Below are positions 17,089 through 25,312 of a stretch of DNA of 64,000 bases, one piece after another; positions within the stretch are counted from its first letter, which is position 1; every line of letters starts with the position of its first letter. The DNA lies in assembly GCF_900215325.1 (NCBI RefSeq), contig NZ_OCMS01000001.1, positions 620,001 through 684,000 on the forward strand, given 5' to 3'. The DNA is from Fibrobacter sp. UWB16 (lineage in GTDB: Bacteria; Fibrobacterota; Fibrobacteria; Fibrobacterales; Fibrobacteraceae). A program made the position numbers and the translations under genes. Under the pieces are notes generated by a model. That model saw only the letters and a list, made by a program, of their open reading frames with translations. It ran no database searches and was not told the origin of the DNA.

Positions 17089-19112
17089 CTTTTACGCCAG
17101 CGGTTGTTTTCGTATTCACGTAACAGCCCTAGAGCAAAAGAAATCTCTTTTTCATAGCGCGAGTCCTTGGGGCTCGCCTTTTTTGTGGCCAGCGCATTCG
17201 CATGCATGGCATTCAAGGCTTGTTCAATCCGTTTGGCAAAAACAGAAACCGTCTCGCCGGGAGCTCGATTAAAGCCAACGCGGGCAAGGCGTTTTTCGGC
17301 ATCCGCAAGGAGCGCAATCCATTGGGCCGCATTTTTAGAGATAGCCTGCTGTTTGCGCTGTCGCCGAGAACTGCGGAACTTGAAAAGCACAAAAACAAGG
17401 AGCAAGGCCACGAGGGCAATATAAAGCACGGGGCTTGAAATGAAGCGTTCCGAAGCAACTTGCCAACTATCGACAATACGACGCCATTCACCGTCCTTGA
17501 GCAAATGCATCACATAAGAGAAACGACCTTTCAGGCCTTCGAATTTTGTTGAAAGCCAAGATGGTTCCGCAAAAACCATTTCGCTGACAGGCGGAGTCGG
17601 GTCAAAAATGTACCACTGATGGTCTATGTAGACTTCAACCCAGGCATGGCTATGACGGCGGCGGAAAGTCGCATACGGACGCCCAGGAACACGTTCGGGG
17701 CGAGCAAAGCCCGTCACGTATCGCGCAGGAATTCCCTGATGACGCAAGAGGAGTGTCGCAAGCGTTGCGTAGTACTCGCAAAAGCCTTCCTTGGTTTTCC
17801 AGAAAAGAGCAATGGGGTCCACTTTTGAATTTGCACGATGACCAGGAACGATGTACGAGTACTTAAAATTACGAATAAAATAAGATTCTATTGTTTTTAA
17901 AGTTTGGACCGGATGCGCGGGCGAGAGTGACATCGCTGCGGCGATTGTATCTAGGAGAGCTTTTTCTCTATTCGGGATTTGCAAGAAATCGGAAAGGTTA
18001 TCCGACGCCACCGATGGTGCTGCCGACGAGTCCACAGATAAATGCGTCGAAGAATCCGTGGGTAAATGCGCCGCCATCGCAGAATCAGGCACGTAATAAT
18101 ACCAATCACTACGCGTACCGTTTGCATCTGCAAAAACATTCGTTGAATAGTAATTCAAAGAGTCTGCATTTTTGCTCGCCACGCCCACAACATTCGCAGG
18201 TGCAAACATAAAGCCAAAATTGTTGAGAGTCGCTTGCACCCAAACAGCTTTGACATTTGGCGCGGCCGCAGCAGAATCTTCGGATTCAAAGACGGCGTAA
18301 TCCACACGATAACGCGCCGGATAAAGTTTCTTTTCGGCCGTCGCTGGGAGCTTCCAAATGCCCGCCACATATTTTTCGTAGGCGGCAGCACGCAGGTACG
18401 TGGGAGCAAGAGTATCCCAAACGCGAAGGACAATTTCGCTATTGTACTTGGAATTGTAATTACTGGAGAAGGAACCCAATGCAGCCACGGGATCGAAACC
18501 CATCACGCGATTCTTGACGTAATATTCTTCGGCCCAGCGGCCACTGTAATAACGATTGCTCTTCCAATATTTAAAACCGAGATACGACGAGCCGCACAGA
18601 CTCGCATAAAGTAAAACGAAAAGCAGCCGCTTGTAAAGAGCAACGTGCGGACGGCCAAACGCATATACCGCAAGCAATAGCGCCACAACGGCACTGATGA
18701 CGCTTGCGCGAGGCGCTTGGAATAGCCCCATGAAAAGTGCGGCAACGCCATTGAACACAACAAAGACTTCGTAACCGCCATTCCCGAGACTCCGCTTTTG
18801 GAGCCACGCCAAGTAAAGCAAATACCATGCCGGGATAAAGACCAAGTACGGCGAGACGCCCATTTCAACGCTCGGCGTGAGCACCCACCACAACGCGCAT
18901 GGGACAATCGCACCGTATGCGAAAATTTTTCTGTAACGCGGGATTTTTCTTTGGCCCATCGCGGACTTTGAAAGCAAATATTGTTTGACGTGAATAGCGA
19001 TAAACAAGGCTGCAAAAACAAAGCCAAGAATTTCAAGTCCACATGAAACGCCCAAATTGATGGAAACGATGCAAAAGAAAATCGTCTTGCTAATTTCACG
19101 GAAGTTCATCAT
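17070..19112 (-). CDS. Transglutaminase-like membrane protein (TgpA type)
   Basis: A 680-residue protein. The first 200 residues hold about six transmembrane helices, then comes a long extracytoplasmic part with a transglutaminase-like fold, and a last helix at VLYIALVALLLVFVLFKF followed by a basic cytosolic tail. The catalytic triad is visible: Cys in TKEGFCEYYATLATLLLR, His in RRHSHAWVEVYI and Asp in WYIFDPTPP. TgpA-like proteins occur next to MoxR and DUF58 genes, as here, and are thought to act in envelope stress or cell-wall processes. Its start overlaps the end of the DUF58 gene by 4 bp. Confidence 0.88.
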   Translation of the reverse strand: MMNFREISKTIFFCIVSINLGVSCGLEILGFVFAALFIAIHVKQYLLSKSAMGQRKIPRYRKIFAYGAIVPCALWWVLTPSVEMGVSPYLVFIPAWYLLYLAWLQKRSLGNGGYEVFVVFNGVAALFMGLFQAPRASVISAVVALLLAVYAFGRPHVALYKRLLFVLLYASLCGSSYLGFKYWKSNRYYSGRWAEEYYVKNRVMGFDPVAALGSFSSNYNSKYNSEIVLRVWDTLAPTYLRAAAYEKYVAGIWKLPATAEKKLYPARYRVDYAVFESEDSAAAAPNVKAVWVQATLNNFGFMFAPANVVGVASKNADSLNYYSTNVFADANGTRSDWYYYVPDSAMAAHLPTDSSTHLSVDSSAAPSVASDNLSDFLQIPNREKALLDTIAAAMSLSPAHPVQTLKTIESYFIRNFKYSYIVPGHRANSKVDPIALFWKTKEGFCEYYATLATLLLRHQGIPARYVTGFARPERVPGRPYATFRRRHSHAWVEVYIDHQWYIFDPTPPVSEMVFAEPSWLSTKFEGLKGRFSYVMHLLKDGEWRRIVDSWQVASERFISSPVLYIALVALLLVFVLFKFRSSRRQRKQQAISKNAAQWIALLADAEKRLARVGFNRAPGETVSVFAKRIEQALNAMHANALATKKASPKDSRYEKEISFALGLLREYENNRWRKSYFTNV

Positions 19113-20440
19113 AGACTCATCTCCGCATCGCGAGAATTTCCAAGTGGACGCTCGGAAATCGTTCGTTCACGATGCAAACGTTCGTTAAAAACGCGTTCGA
19201 GATGCGCCGCGTTCACAGCCAAAACATCGTCAGAAATTGCGGTCTTCGACTCATTTGTCAACTTGGAATGCGCATCCAAAATCACTTGCTTATGCACAAG
19301 CGGATCTTCAGTCGCGAAAAGCCCCATGCGGAGCACAGGGCCAAGCGGGCGTGCCGCCGGCGACCAAAGCTTCTGCGCACCTGTCGCACTTCGAGAATTT
19401 ACAGTATTTCGAGATGCACGCGGACCTTTCGAAGTGCGCGTTTCCAGCCAAGACGCAGCCGGGATTCGTGCAAGCGCTTCCAAGAAGCTCACCCCGCCAT
19501 CGCCCTGCACAAGCGCAATCTCGTCATCGCCAATGAAGAATCGCCCAAGCGCCTTACGCTCCAAAAGCCACAAGCCTACGCCAGCCGCCAAGCGAATCAG
19601 CATTTCAACAACCGATTTTTCACGCAAACTACGGGCAGTCACATCCAGCACGAGAATCGCACCAGCACCGCGTTCCGTTTCAAATTCCTTCGTGAAAGGC
19701 TTGCCGTAACGTGCAAAAGCCTTATGATGCAAATCGCGTAAGGAATCGCCCTCGCGGTATTCTCGCACGCCCACAAAATCCATCCCGCGCGTAAGACTCG
19801 GCATCAATAGCGGTGCAAAAACAACACCGCTCGCGCCCGATGTCAAAAACGGGAAAGCCCCCACGCGCAACGGGCGCGGGAACACGAGCAATTCTGCTTT
19901 CCCGACATTTGCCGCATAACGCAAAGCGCCATTGATTTCCGGGATAATCACCGCCACTTTCGAGATTTCAAATGCGCCACGTTTTTTCGTCTGAATTTTG
20001 CAAGTGAGTTTCGCCGTCTCGCCCGCAACAATCGCCACAAGTGCGGACTCTTCGCACTTGAGCGATGGATCCATGCGGAAACATCCAAGCGACACCGCAT
20101 TCAGCTTGTCTTCGGCAGTAACGTGCAAATCAACAGCCGATGTTTCGCCCTCGTAAACATTCCGAACAGAAATGTCGCCCGCCTTGAACTTGCTCTTGCG
20201 TGCGGTCATGAAGAAGCATGGTACAAGCGCCAAAAAATACATGAAATCCAAGCCGCAAAACACCCACGCCGCCCAGAATCCAGGCACTGCTCCCGCAAAC
20301 ATCGAGAATAGCATTAGCGCTGCCGCCGCATGCCCCACCTGCGTAAAGCCTTCTTGCCAAATGTAGTACAAACGCATCAAGAGTCCCTTGCGCTTGGGAC
20401 TTCTGGGAATGGCGTTTATAAAGAAATGGAAGAGAGACAT
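19109..20440 (-). CDS. DUF58 domain protein
   Basis: A 443-residue protein with two transmembrane helices at its N-terminus (residues about 33-80) and the DUF58 signature MDFVGVREYREGDSLRDLHHKAFARYGKPFTKEFETE, part of a von Willebrand A-like fold. The role of the family is unsettled; it is regularly encoded with MoxR ATPases. The C-terminal 80 residues are low in structure (SKGPRASRNTVNSRSATGAQ). It is the middle gene of the moxR operon and its end overlaps the transglutaminase gene by 4 bp. Confidence 0.88.
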   Translation of the reverse strand: MSLFHFFINAIPRSPKRKGLLMRLYYIWQEGFTQVGHAAAALMLFSMFAGAVPGFWAAWVFCGLDFMYFLALVPCFFMTARKSKFKAGDISVRNVYEGETSAVDLHVTAEDKLNAVSLGCFRMDPSLKCEESALVAIVAGETAKLTCKIQTKKRGAFEISKVAVIIPEINGALRYAANVGKAELLVFPRPLRVGAFPFLTSGASGVVFAPLLMPSLTRGMDFVGVREYREGDSLRDLHHKAFARYGKPFTKEFETERGAGAILVLDVTARSLREKSVVEMLIRLAAGVGLWLLERKALGRFFIGDDEIALVQGDGGVSFLEALARIPAASWLETRTSKGPRASRNTVNSRSATGAQKLWSPAARPLGPVLRMGLFATEDPLVHKQVILDAHSKLTNESKTAISDDVLAVNAAHLERVFNERLHRERTISERPLGNSRDAEMSL

Positions 20441-20446
20441 ATTTTC

Positions 20447-20570
20447 AAGACTTCACTGGATCCTTCACTTCGTTCAGGATGACTTGTTCGTTCACTCAGG
20501 ATGACTAGAGCATTCACTCAGGATGACAAGTGCATTCACTCAGGATGACAAGTGCATTCACTCAAGATGA
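20447..20570 (-). repeat. Dispersed repeat (copy 3) with four 22-bp tandem units
   Basis: An ACTGGATCC...CAGGATGAC copy is followed by four units beginning TTCACTCA at 20491, 20513, 20535 and 20557, an exact 22-bp period. It fills most of the gap between moxR and the DUF58 gene and would be transcribed inside the operon. Confidence 0.8.
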
Positions 20571-20579
20571 TGGCGCTCA

Positions 20580-21491
20580 TTATTTAGGCACTCGCACTTG
20601 CTTCAAGATTCCTTCGAGAATTTGTCTAGAGGCGCCGGGCGTATTCGAATCTTTTGCGAACACGCGATGTTCCATCACCGGGAAGAACACATGCTGAATG
20701 TCATCGGGATTCACGAAATCGCGACCCGCCACATACGCGCACGCTTGCGCCATCTTGATGAGGTTGATTCCCGCACGCGGACTTGCCGCCAAACGCACCG
20801 CCGGATTCACACGCGTCGCCTGCACCAGCGAAACCACGTACGTTTCAAGCGATTCATCAATGTGAATCTTGCGGACATCGTTGCGCACGGCAATAATTTC
20901 ATCGGGAGTCATCACAGCCTTGAGCGTGTCAAGCGGTCGCCCATCGCGATGCGCACGCAAAATGCCAAGTTCCGTTTCCGCAGTCGGATACCCGAGCGAA
21001 AGGCGCACCAAGAATCTGTCCATTTGCGCTTCGGGCAGCGGGAACACACCATGGAATTCCACAGGGTTTTCGGTCGCAAGCACCATGAAGAGTTTCGGGA
21101 GCGCATGGCGCTCGCCTTCTAGCGAAACCTGGCGTTCTTCCATCGCTTCCAAAAGCGCACTCTGCGTTCGCGGAGATGCACGGTTGATTTCATCCGCCAA
21201 CAGCACCTGCGTAAAGACAGGCCCCCTGCGAATTTCAAACTCACCTGTATTTGCCTTGAACACAGCACCGCCCGTCACATCGGCGGGGAGCAAGTCCGGC
21301 GTAAACTGGATACGCGCAAAATCCGCACCAATTGCAGCGGCAAGCGCCTTGGCAATCGTCGTCTTGCCCGTTCCCGGCACATCCTCGATAAGCACATGGC
21401 CATCGGCAAGGAGCGCCATCACCAAAAGTTCTACCGCCTCGGATTTTCCGAGCAGCACCCCATTTAAAGCATGAATTAAATCTTTAACCAT
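20580..21491 (-). CDS. MoxR family AAA+ ATPase
   Basis: A 303-residue AAA+ protein with Walker A in LIEDVPGTGKTTIAKAL, Walker B and sensor region LLADEINRASPRTQSALLEAMEERQVSLEG, and ATENPVEFHGVFPLPEAQMDRF, all typical of MoxR. MoxR ATPases act as chaperone-like factors for partner proteins with von Willebrand A folds, here probably the DUF58 protein downstream. It is the first gene of the operon. TATATTATAAGC directly precedes the ATG, so the mRNA may have a very short leader. Confidence 0.92.
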   Translation of the reverse strand: MVKDLIHALNGVLLGKSEAVELLVMALLADGHVLIEDVPGTGKTTIAKALAAAIGADFARIQFTPDLLPADVTGGAVFKANTGEFEIRRGPVFTQVLLADEINRASPRTQSALLEAMEERQVSLEGERHALPKLFMVLATENPVEFHGVFPLPEAQMDRFLVRLSLGYPTAETELGILRAHRDGRPLDTLKAVMTPDEIIAVRNDVRKIHIDESLETYVVSLVQATRVNPAVRLAASPRAGINLIKMAQACAYVAGRDFVNPDDIQHVFFPVMEHRVFAKDSNTPGASRQILEGILKQVRVPK

Positions 21492-21531
21492 GCTTATAAT
21501 ATATGTTTTTTAGTTGATAAAACTCAATCCA

Positions 21532-22836
21532 TCAATTCTTTACGCAACGAATAGACATGAAACTCGATTTTTCATGAGCTTCAATCTTGAAAGAGGTCGA
21601 TGCATGGTGTAATGTATACACTGTAAAGGTGGTTGCCGAGTTTTCCGTAGACGAAACCATCGAAAGCGTTGCTGAGTAGCCACTAAACAAAGAACCATTT
21701 GCCACACCAGAGAAACCCGTGGTATTCGTTGGATATGAATCACCGGCAGGTATATCCCATAAGCCATTAACCGATTCAAGTGATGGAGAAACGCCCGTCT
21801 TGATGTTGTTAACCGTATTTTGGGCCGCCACATAATCTATAAGCGTTTCGAATTCAGACTTTTGCGGGATGTGATAACCATCAGGACATAATCCCTGTGC
21901 AGGATGATACAAGTACTTATCCGAGCCATCTGATTCTGTTGCTCGACTAGAATTGTACATATCATCCAAATTCAGTGCTGCAGCCCATGTATACAAGCGC
22001 CCAAAGCGACGGCAATACTCATCCCCATTGCCTTGAACAGAATTATTTCGGCAATAGCTTGTTACTCCACCATCAGCGTACGACAAATTTTGTGCCATCC
22101 ACGTCTGGGTACCAATCTTTACCGTCCTGTAAACCTTATTATCGCGTTTATCTACAAGAATACCATACTTTCCATCTTTCAGCATTTCCTGATTCAAGAA
22201 TTCCGTAGTTACAGTATCGTACTCAGGAACAAAAACAACTGTCGTCGTATCATACACTCGTACCGTATCGTAATGGTCCACGACAAGCGTATCGAACGAG
22301 TAAACGGTATCGATAGAATAGATGGAGTCCTTCGAAACTAGTGTATCTTTCACGACCAAGGTATCAAAAGAAAATACAGTGTCTTTGGAGAACAGCGTAT
22401 CTTTTGTAAACAACGTATCCTTTACAACCAACGTATCATACGAAAACACAGTATCTTTGGAGATGAGTGTATCTTTATTGAACAACGTATCCTTAACAAC
22501 TAAAGTATCGTACGAAAATACGGTGTCTTTGGATTGAACCGTATTCTTCACAATCACGGTATCTCTAACAACAACCGTGTCTTTAATCGGCTGGTAATCG
22601 GGACTCAAATCTACAGGAATCCACTTTCCCTTCGAACAGGTATAAAAGGATGAAGAATCCAAAAGGAATACAATCCATTTTTCATTTTTTATAGTACATG
22701 GTTCCAATTCATTTACAGCCTCAATTCCAGAATACGAAACATTCGTAATCACTGAACTTTCATCGCTGCAAGCTGTAAGCCAAGCCATACAGAGAGAAAA
22801 GTACACTAGAGCTCGAGAAAAGAATTGGCCTTTCAT
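21532..22836 (-). CDS. FISUMP-domain lipoprotein with 24-residue KDT repeats
   Basis: A 434-residue protein. The signal peptide ends LTAC with the lipidated Cys at residue 23. Residues about 84-200 form a repetitive region built on a six-residue xxKDTV theme, within which three 24-residue units (103-126, 127-150, 151-174) are nearly identical. The C-terminal 210 residues are a Fibrobacter major paralogous (FISUMP) domain: GILVDKRDNKVYRTVKIG, QTWMAQNLSY, YCRRFGRLYTWAAAL, CPDGYHIPQKSEFETL and the final SIRCVKN. Its function is unknown. The repeats probably act as an extended stalk that holds the domain away from the membrane; that is inference. Confidence 0.88.
   Translation of the reverse strand: MKGQFFSRALVYFSLCMAWLTACSDESSVITNVSYSGIEAVNELEPCTIKNEKWIVFLLDSSSFYTCSKGKWIPVDLSPDYQPIKDTVVVRDTVIVKNTVQSKDTVFSYDTLVVKDTLFNKDTLISKDTVFSYDTLVVKDTLFTKDTLFSKDTVFSFDTLVVKDTLVSKDSIYSIDTVYSFDTLVVDHYDTVRVYDTTTVVFVPEYDTVTTEFLNQEMLKDGKYGILVDKRDNKVYRTVKIGTQTWMAQNLSYADGGVTSYCRNNSVQGNGDEYCRRFGRLYTWAAALNLDDMYNSSRATESDGSDKYLYHPAQGLCPDGYHIPQKSEFETLIDYVAAQNTVNNIKTGVSPSLESVNGLWDIPAGDSYPTNTTGFSGVANGSLFSGYSATLSMVSSTENSATTFTVYTLHHASTSFKIEAHEKSSFMSIRCVKN
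22279..22530 (-). repeat. In-gene 72-bp tandem repeat encoding the KDT stalk
   Basis: Three and a half units of 72 bp, each coding for 24 residues (KDTVFSYDTLVVKDTLF plus seven). Differences between units are scattered, so it is an ageing duplication. Confidence 0.8.
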
Positions 22837-22898
22837 TCTTCATTCCTTTTTTACTGTATTTCTATAAAAAAGATGAAAAATAAAAAAAATTTTTTCTG

Positions 22899-23663
22899 CT
22901 ATTTCCACATTCTTCGCCACACTTGGCGCAAAACACGCATGCCGTACGTAACCACATTGAGGTTCGATTTTTCTCCAGCGTAACGTGTCGGGATTGGGAG
23001 TTCCGCAATCGCAAAACGGCAAGCATCCGCAATAGAAATGAGTTCCAAATCGATATCAAACGATGCACTTAAGCGATTCAAATCGACCGTTTTCAGGAAC
23101 CACGATGAATAGACGATAAAGCCGCTATGACGGTCCGTAAGTTTTACGCGGAATGATAAATTTTCAAGCGCCGTCAAGAACGCGCCACCAATGCGTTTGT
23201 ACAAAGGCATGCCACCGCGTTTGGCATCCCCCGCTACCGCATGGCGCGACCCCTGCAACAAATCGAGATTGCAGTTTTCCATTTCTGCAAAGAACTCACC
23301 CAGTTTTTCTGCAGGGTACTGGCCGTCTCCGTGCAAGCAAGCGACAAACGCCGCCCCCGAAGCCAAGCCTTCTGCAAGTCCTTTTTTGACTACGGCACCA
23401 TAGCCGCTATTTTGTTCAAACTTAAAATACTCAAAATGGGATTTGAGATTGCGCGCATTTTCTGATTGACTCGCATTTTCCGCGCCACTCGACATAAAGC
23501 GTTCGAAGGCCTCCGCCGTCCCATCACGCGAGCCATCATCAATCACGAGCACATGCGCACGCGCCAAAACAGACGCATCAATTTTAGAGAGGACTTCGAC
23601 GAGCGTACGCTCAACGTTGTACGCAGGGACAAAGACAAAATAATCTATCGCAGAACAAGACAT
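22899..23663 (-). CDS. Family 2 glycosyltransferase
   Basis: A 254-residue GT-A enzyme: VFVPAYNVERTLVEVL, the nucleotide-binding VIDDGSRDGTAEAF, ACLHGDGQYPAEKL with the metal-binding Asp, and LTDRHSGFIVYSS. It resembles dolichyl/undecaprenyl-phosphate sugar transferases of the DPM1 kind, without the membrane segments of ArnC. It follows the SDR gene by 20 bp, so the pair may make and transfer one nucleotide sugar. The donor is unknown. Confidence 0.85.
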   Translation of the reverse strand: MSCSAIDYFVFVPAYNVERTLVEVLSKIDASVLARAHVLVIDDGSRDGTAEAFERFMSSGAENASQSENARNLKSHFEYFKFEQNSGYGAVVKKGLAEGLASGAAFVACLHGDGQYPAEKLGEFFAEMENCNLDLLQGSRHAVAGDAKRGGMPLYKRIGGAFLTALENLSFRVKLTDRHSGFIVYSSWFLKTVDLNRLSASFDIDLELISIADACRFAIAELPIPTRYAGEKSNLNVVTYGMRVLRQVWRRMWK

Positions 23664-23664
23664 A

Positions 23665-23715
23665 ACTGGATCCTTCGCGCAGCTCAGGATGGCGTAGAAT
23701 CAGTATCAGGATGAC
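23665..23715 (-). repeat. Dispersed repeat, GGATCCAGT family (copy 4), overlapping a gene end
   Basis: ACTGGATCC...CTCAGGATG, then a second ATCAGGATGAC. The right part lies inside the SDR gene and encodes its last residues, SDTSHPDTDSTPS. Confidence 0.7.
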
Positions 23716-24808
23716 TTGTATCGCTATAATGTCCGACAAACCACGTTAACGATTCGCGAAGCACCACATCAATTGGAGTCTTGGCCTTAAAGCCAAGCAA
23801 GCGTTCTGCCTTTTCTACAGACGGCAAACGGCGCATGGAATCTTCGTAACCTTCGCCGTAATATTCCACGCCAGATACAATCTCGGGTTCTGGAATGGTT
23901 TCAATGTTCACGCCCTTGATTTCTGCAAAGATATTGCGCATTTTACAGGCAAGTTCAGCAATCGTAAGCTCGTTATCCGGATTCCCGATATTAAACGCCT
24001 GCGACAAAGGCGATTTTTCTGCATCATTTTCAGTTACACTCGAAGCCATTCCAACAGCACTCGCCGAAAGTCCCGCTTCAAACAGCGCGAACATAAAATC
24101 GACCGCATCAAACACACTCGTGAAACTGCGCTTGGCAACACCGCCATTCACAAGTTTCAAAGGCTCGCCGCGTACAAGCGCCGACGAGAAATTTGCAAGC
24201 ACACGCGGAATGCCCGAGCCATCGACGCCCGGCATAAAGTCCATGTAAGGCCCGACAAAGTTGAACGGACGAACCGCAGTCCACTTCAAATTTTTAAGGC
24301 CAGCAATATAGCGTTCCGTCAAGAGTTTTGCGGTTGCATAGCTCCAGCGGCTCGCCGTCACCGGTCCAAATGTCAGCTCGGATTCATCTTCGACGAGCAA
24401 GCCAGAATCGGCCGACGTGCGCCCATAAATCTCGGACGTCGAAAAATGAATCAGCCAGGAGCCCGATTTTGCACAAGCATCAGCCAATGCAGCCGGATGG
24501 TCGTAATTGCTGCGAATCACCTCCGGAGCTTCTGCCATATAGCGGCTCGGAGTGCAAATTGCTGCAAGGTTTACGACAATCGGATATTTTGCAATTCGTT
24601 CAACGACACTTTTATCAGCCAAGTCTGCCACCATAAACTCGCAACGTTCATCGTTTAGTCTATGCTGGATCCTGTAAAAGTCCAAATCAACGCCAAAAAC
24701 GCGCCACTTCGTGCGCGTCAAAATGGCGTCGAGAAGGTGACAACCAATAAAACCACCGCAACCAACAATGGCTACGGTGATACATTGATCATTGAACTTT
24801 AGGTTCAT
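23684..24808 (-). CDS. NAD-dependent sugar epimerase/decarboxylase (SDR, ArnA C-terminal type)
   Basis: A 374-residue extended SDR. The NAD-binding motif VAIVGCGGFIGCHLL, FSTSEIYG and the catalytic YATAK (YxxxK) are all present, as is VRPFNFVGPYMDFMPG, which is close to the UDP-glucuronate decarboxylase half of ArnA. A UDP-4-keto-pentose or related product for surface glycan or lipid A is likely. The last 13 residues derive from a dispersed repeat and look unconserved. The start codon overlaps the stop of the preceding lipoprotein gene (TAATG), so translation is coupled. Confidence 0.85.
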   Translation of the reverse strand: MNLKFNDQCITVAIVGCGGFIGCHLLDAILTRTKWRVFGVDLDFYRIQHRLNDERCEFMVADLADKSVVERIAKYPIVVNLAAICTPSRYMAEAPEVIRSNYDHPAALADACAKSGSWLIHFSTSEIYGRTSADSGLLVEDESELTFGPVTASRWSYATAKLLTERYIAGLKNLKWTAVRPFNFVGPYMDFMPGVDGSGIPRVLANFSSALVRGEPLKLVNGGVAKRSFTSVFDAVDFMFALFEAGLSASAVGMASSVTENDAEKSPLSQAFNIGNPDNELTIAELACKMRNIFAEIKGVNIETIPEPEIVSGVEYYGEGYEDSMRRLPSVEKAERLLGFKAKTPIDVVLRESLTWFVGHYSDTSHPDTDSTPS

Positions 24809-25236
24809 TACTTCTTGACCGTGAACTCAGCGGAGTTCGCGCCCTTATTCGTATTATAGTAAGGAACGACGCGGATAATACCTGTCGTGGTTTCCGTCAC
24901 CTTTTTAGCATCAAGGACAACTTCGACTTCATAGCAGGTCTTGCCATCGCCCTTGCCTGCGAAACCAACAGAACCGCGGGTCAAATCCTTACCTGCATCA
25001 TCCTTGTCGGTTTTGAACTTGATCATATAGCCAGAGTCATCAACAGTAGAACCGTAAATAACGGTAATCTTCTGGCCAATCTTGAAAGTTTCACCTTTGG
25101 TCGGATAAACCACCTTGACGCCGTCACTTACCGTGCAATCGAACTTGTCAGATGCGTTAGACGAAGAATCATCGTCATCACCGCAAGCAAGGAACGCAAG
25201 GGAGCTAGCCAAGAGCAAAGCATGAGAAAACTTCAT
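24808..25236 (-). CDS. Small lipoprotein of unknown function
   Basis: A 142-residue protein with lipobox FLAC, lipidated Cys at residue 18, then an acidic Asp/Ser run (GDDDDSSSNAS). The mature part is beta-rich: VYPTKGETFKIGQKITVIYG, with two Cys that may pair. The pattern KVVYPTKGETFKIGQ is like immunoglobulin-like envelope domains that bind or space other proteins, but I make no function call. First gene of a three-gene operon with the SDR and the glycosyltransferase. A TATATTGT element lies about 40 nt upstream. Confidence 0.75.
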   Translation of the reverse strand: MKFSHALLLASSLAFLACGDDDDSSSNASDKFDCTVSDGVKVVYPTKGETFKIGQKITVIYGSTVDDSGYMIKFKTDKDDAGKDLTRGSVGFAGKGDGKTCYEVEVVLDAKKVTETTTGIIRVVPYYNTNKGANSAEFTVKK

Positions 25237-25312
25237 AAAAAACCTCTATAGATGTTTCGTTTAATTGTTTACAATATACAAATTTGACGGGATTACAAGA
25301 AAGATGATTTCC

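Noticed and set aside
21532-22836. KDT repeat region as a coiled-coil or RTX calcium-binding repeat
   Set aside because: The period is six and beta-like, without the heptad hydrophobic pattern or the GGxGxD motif.
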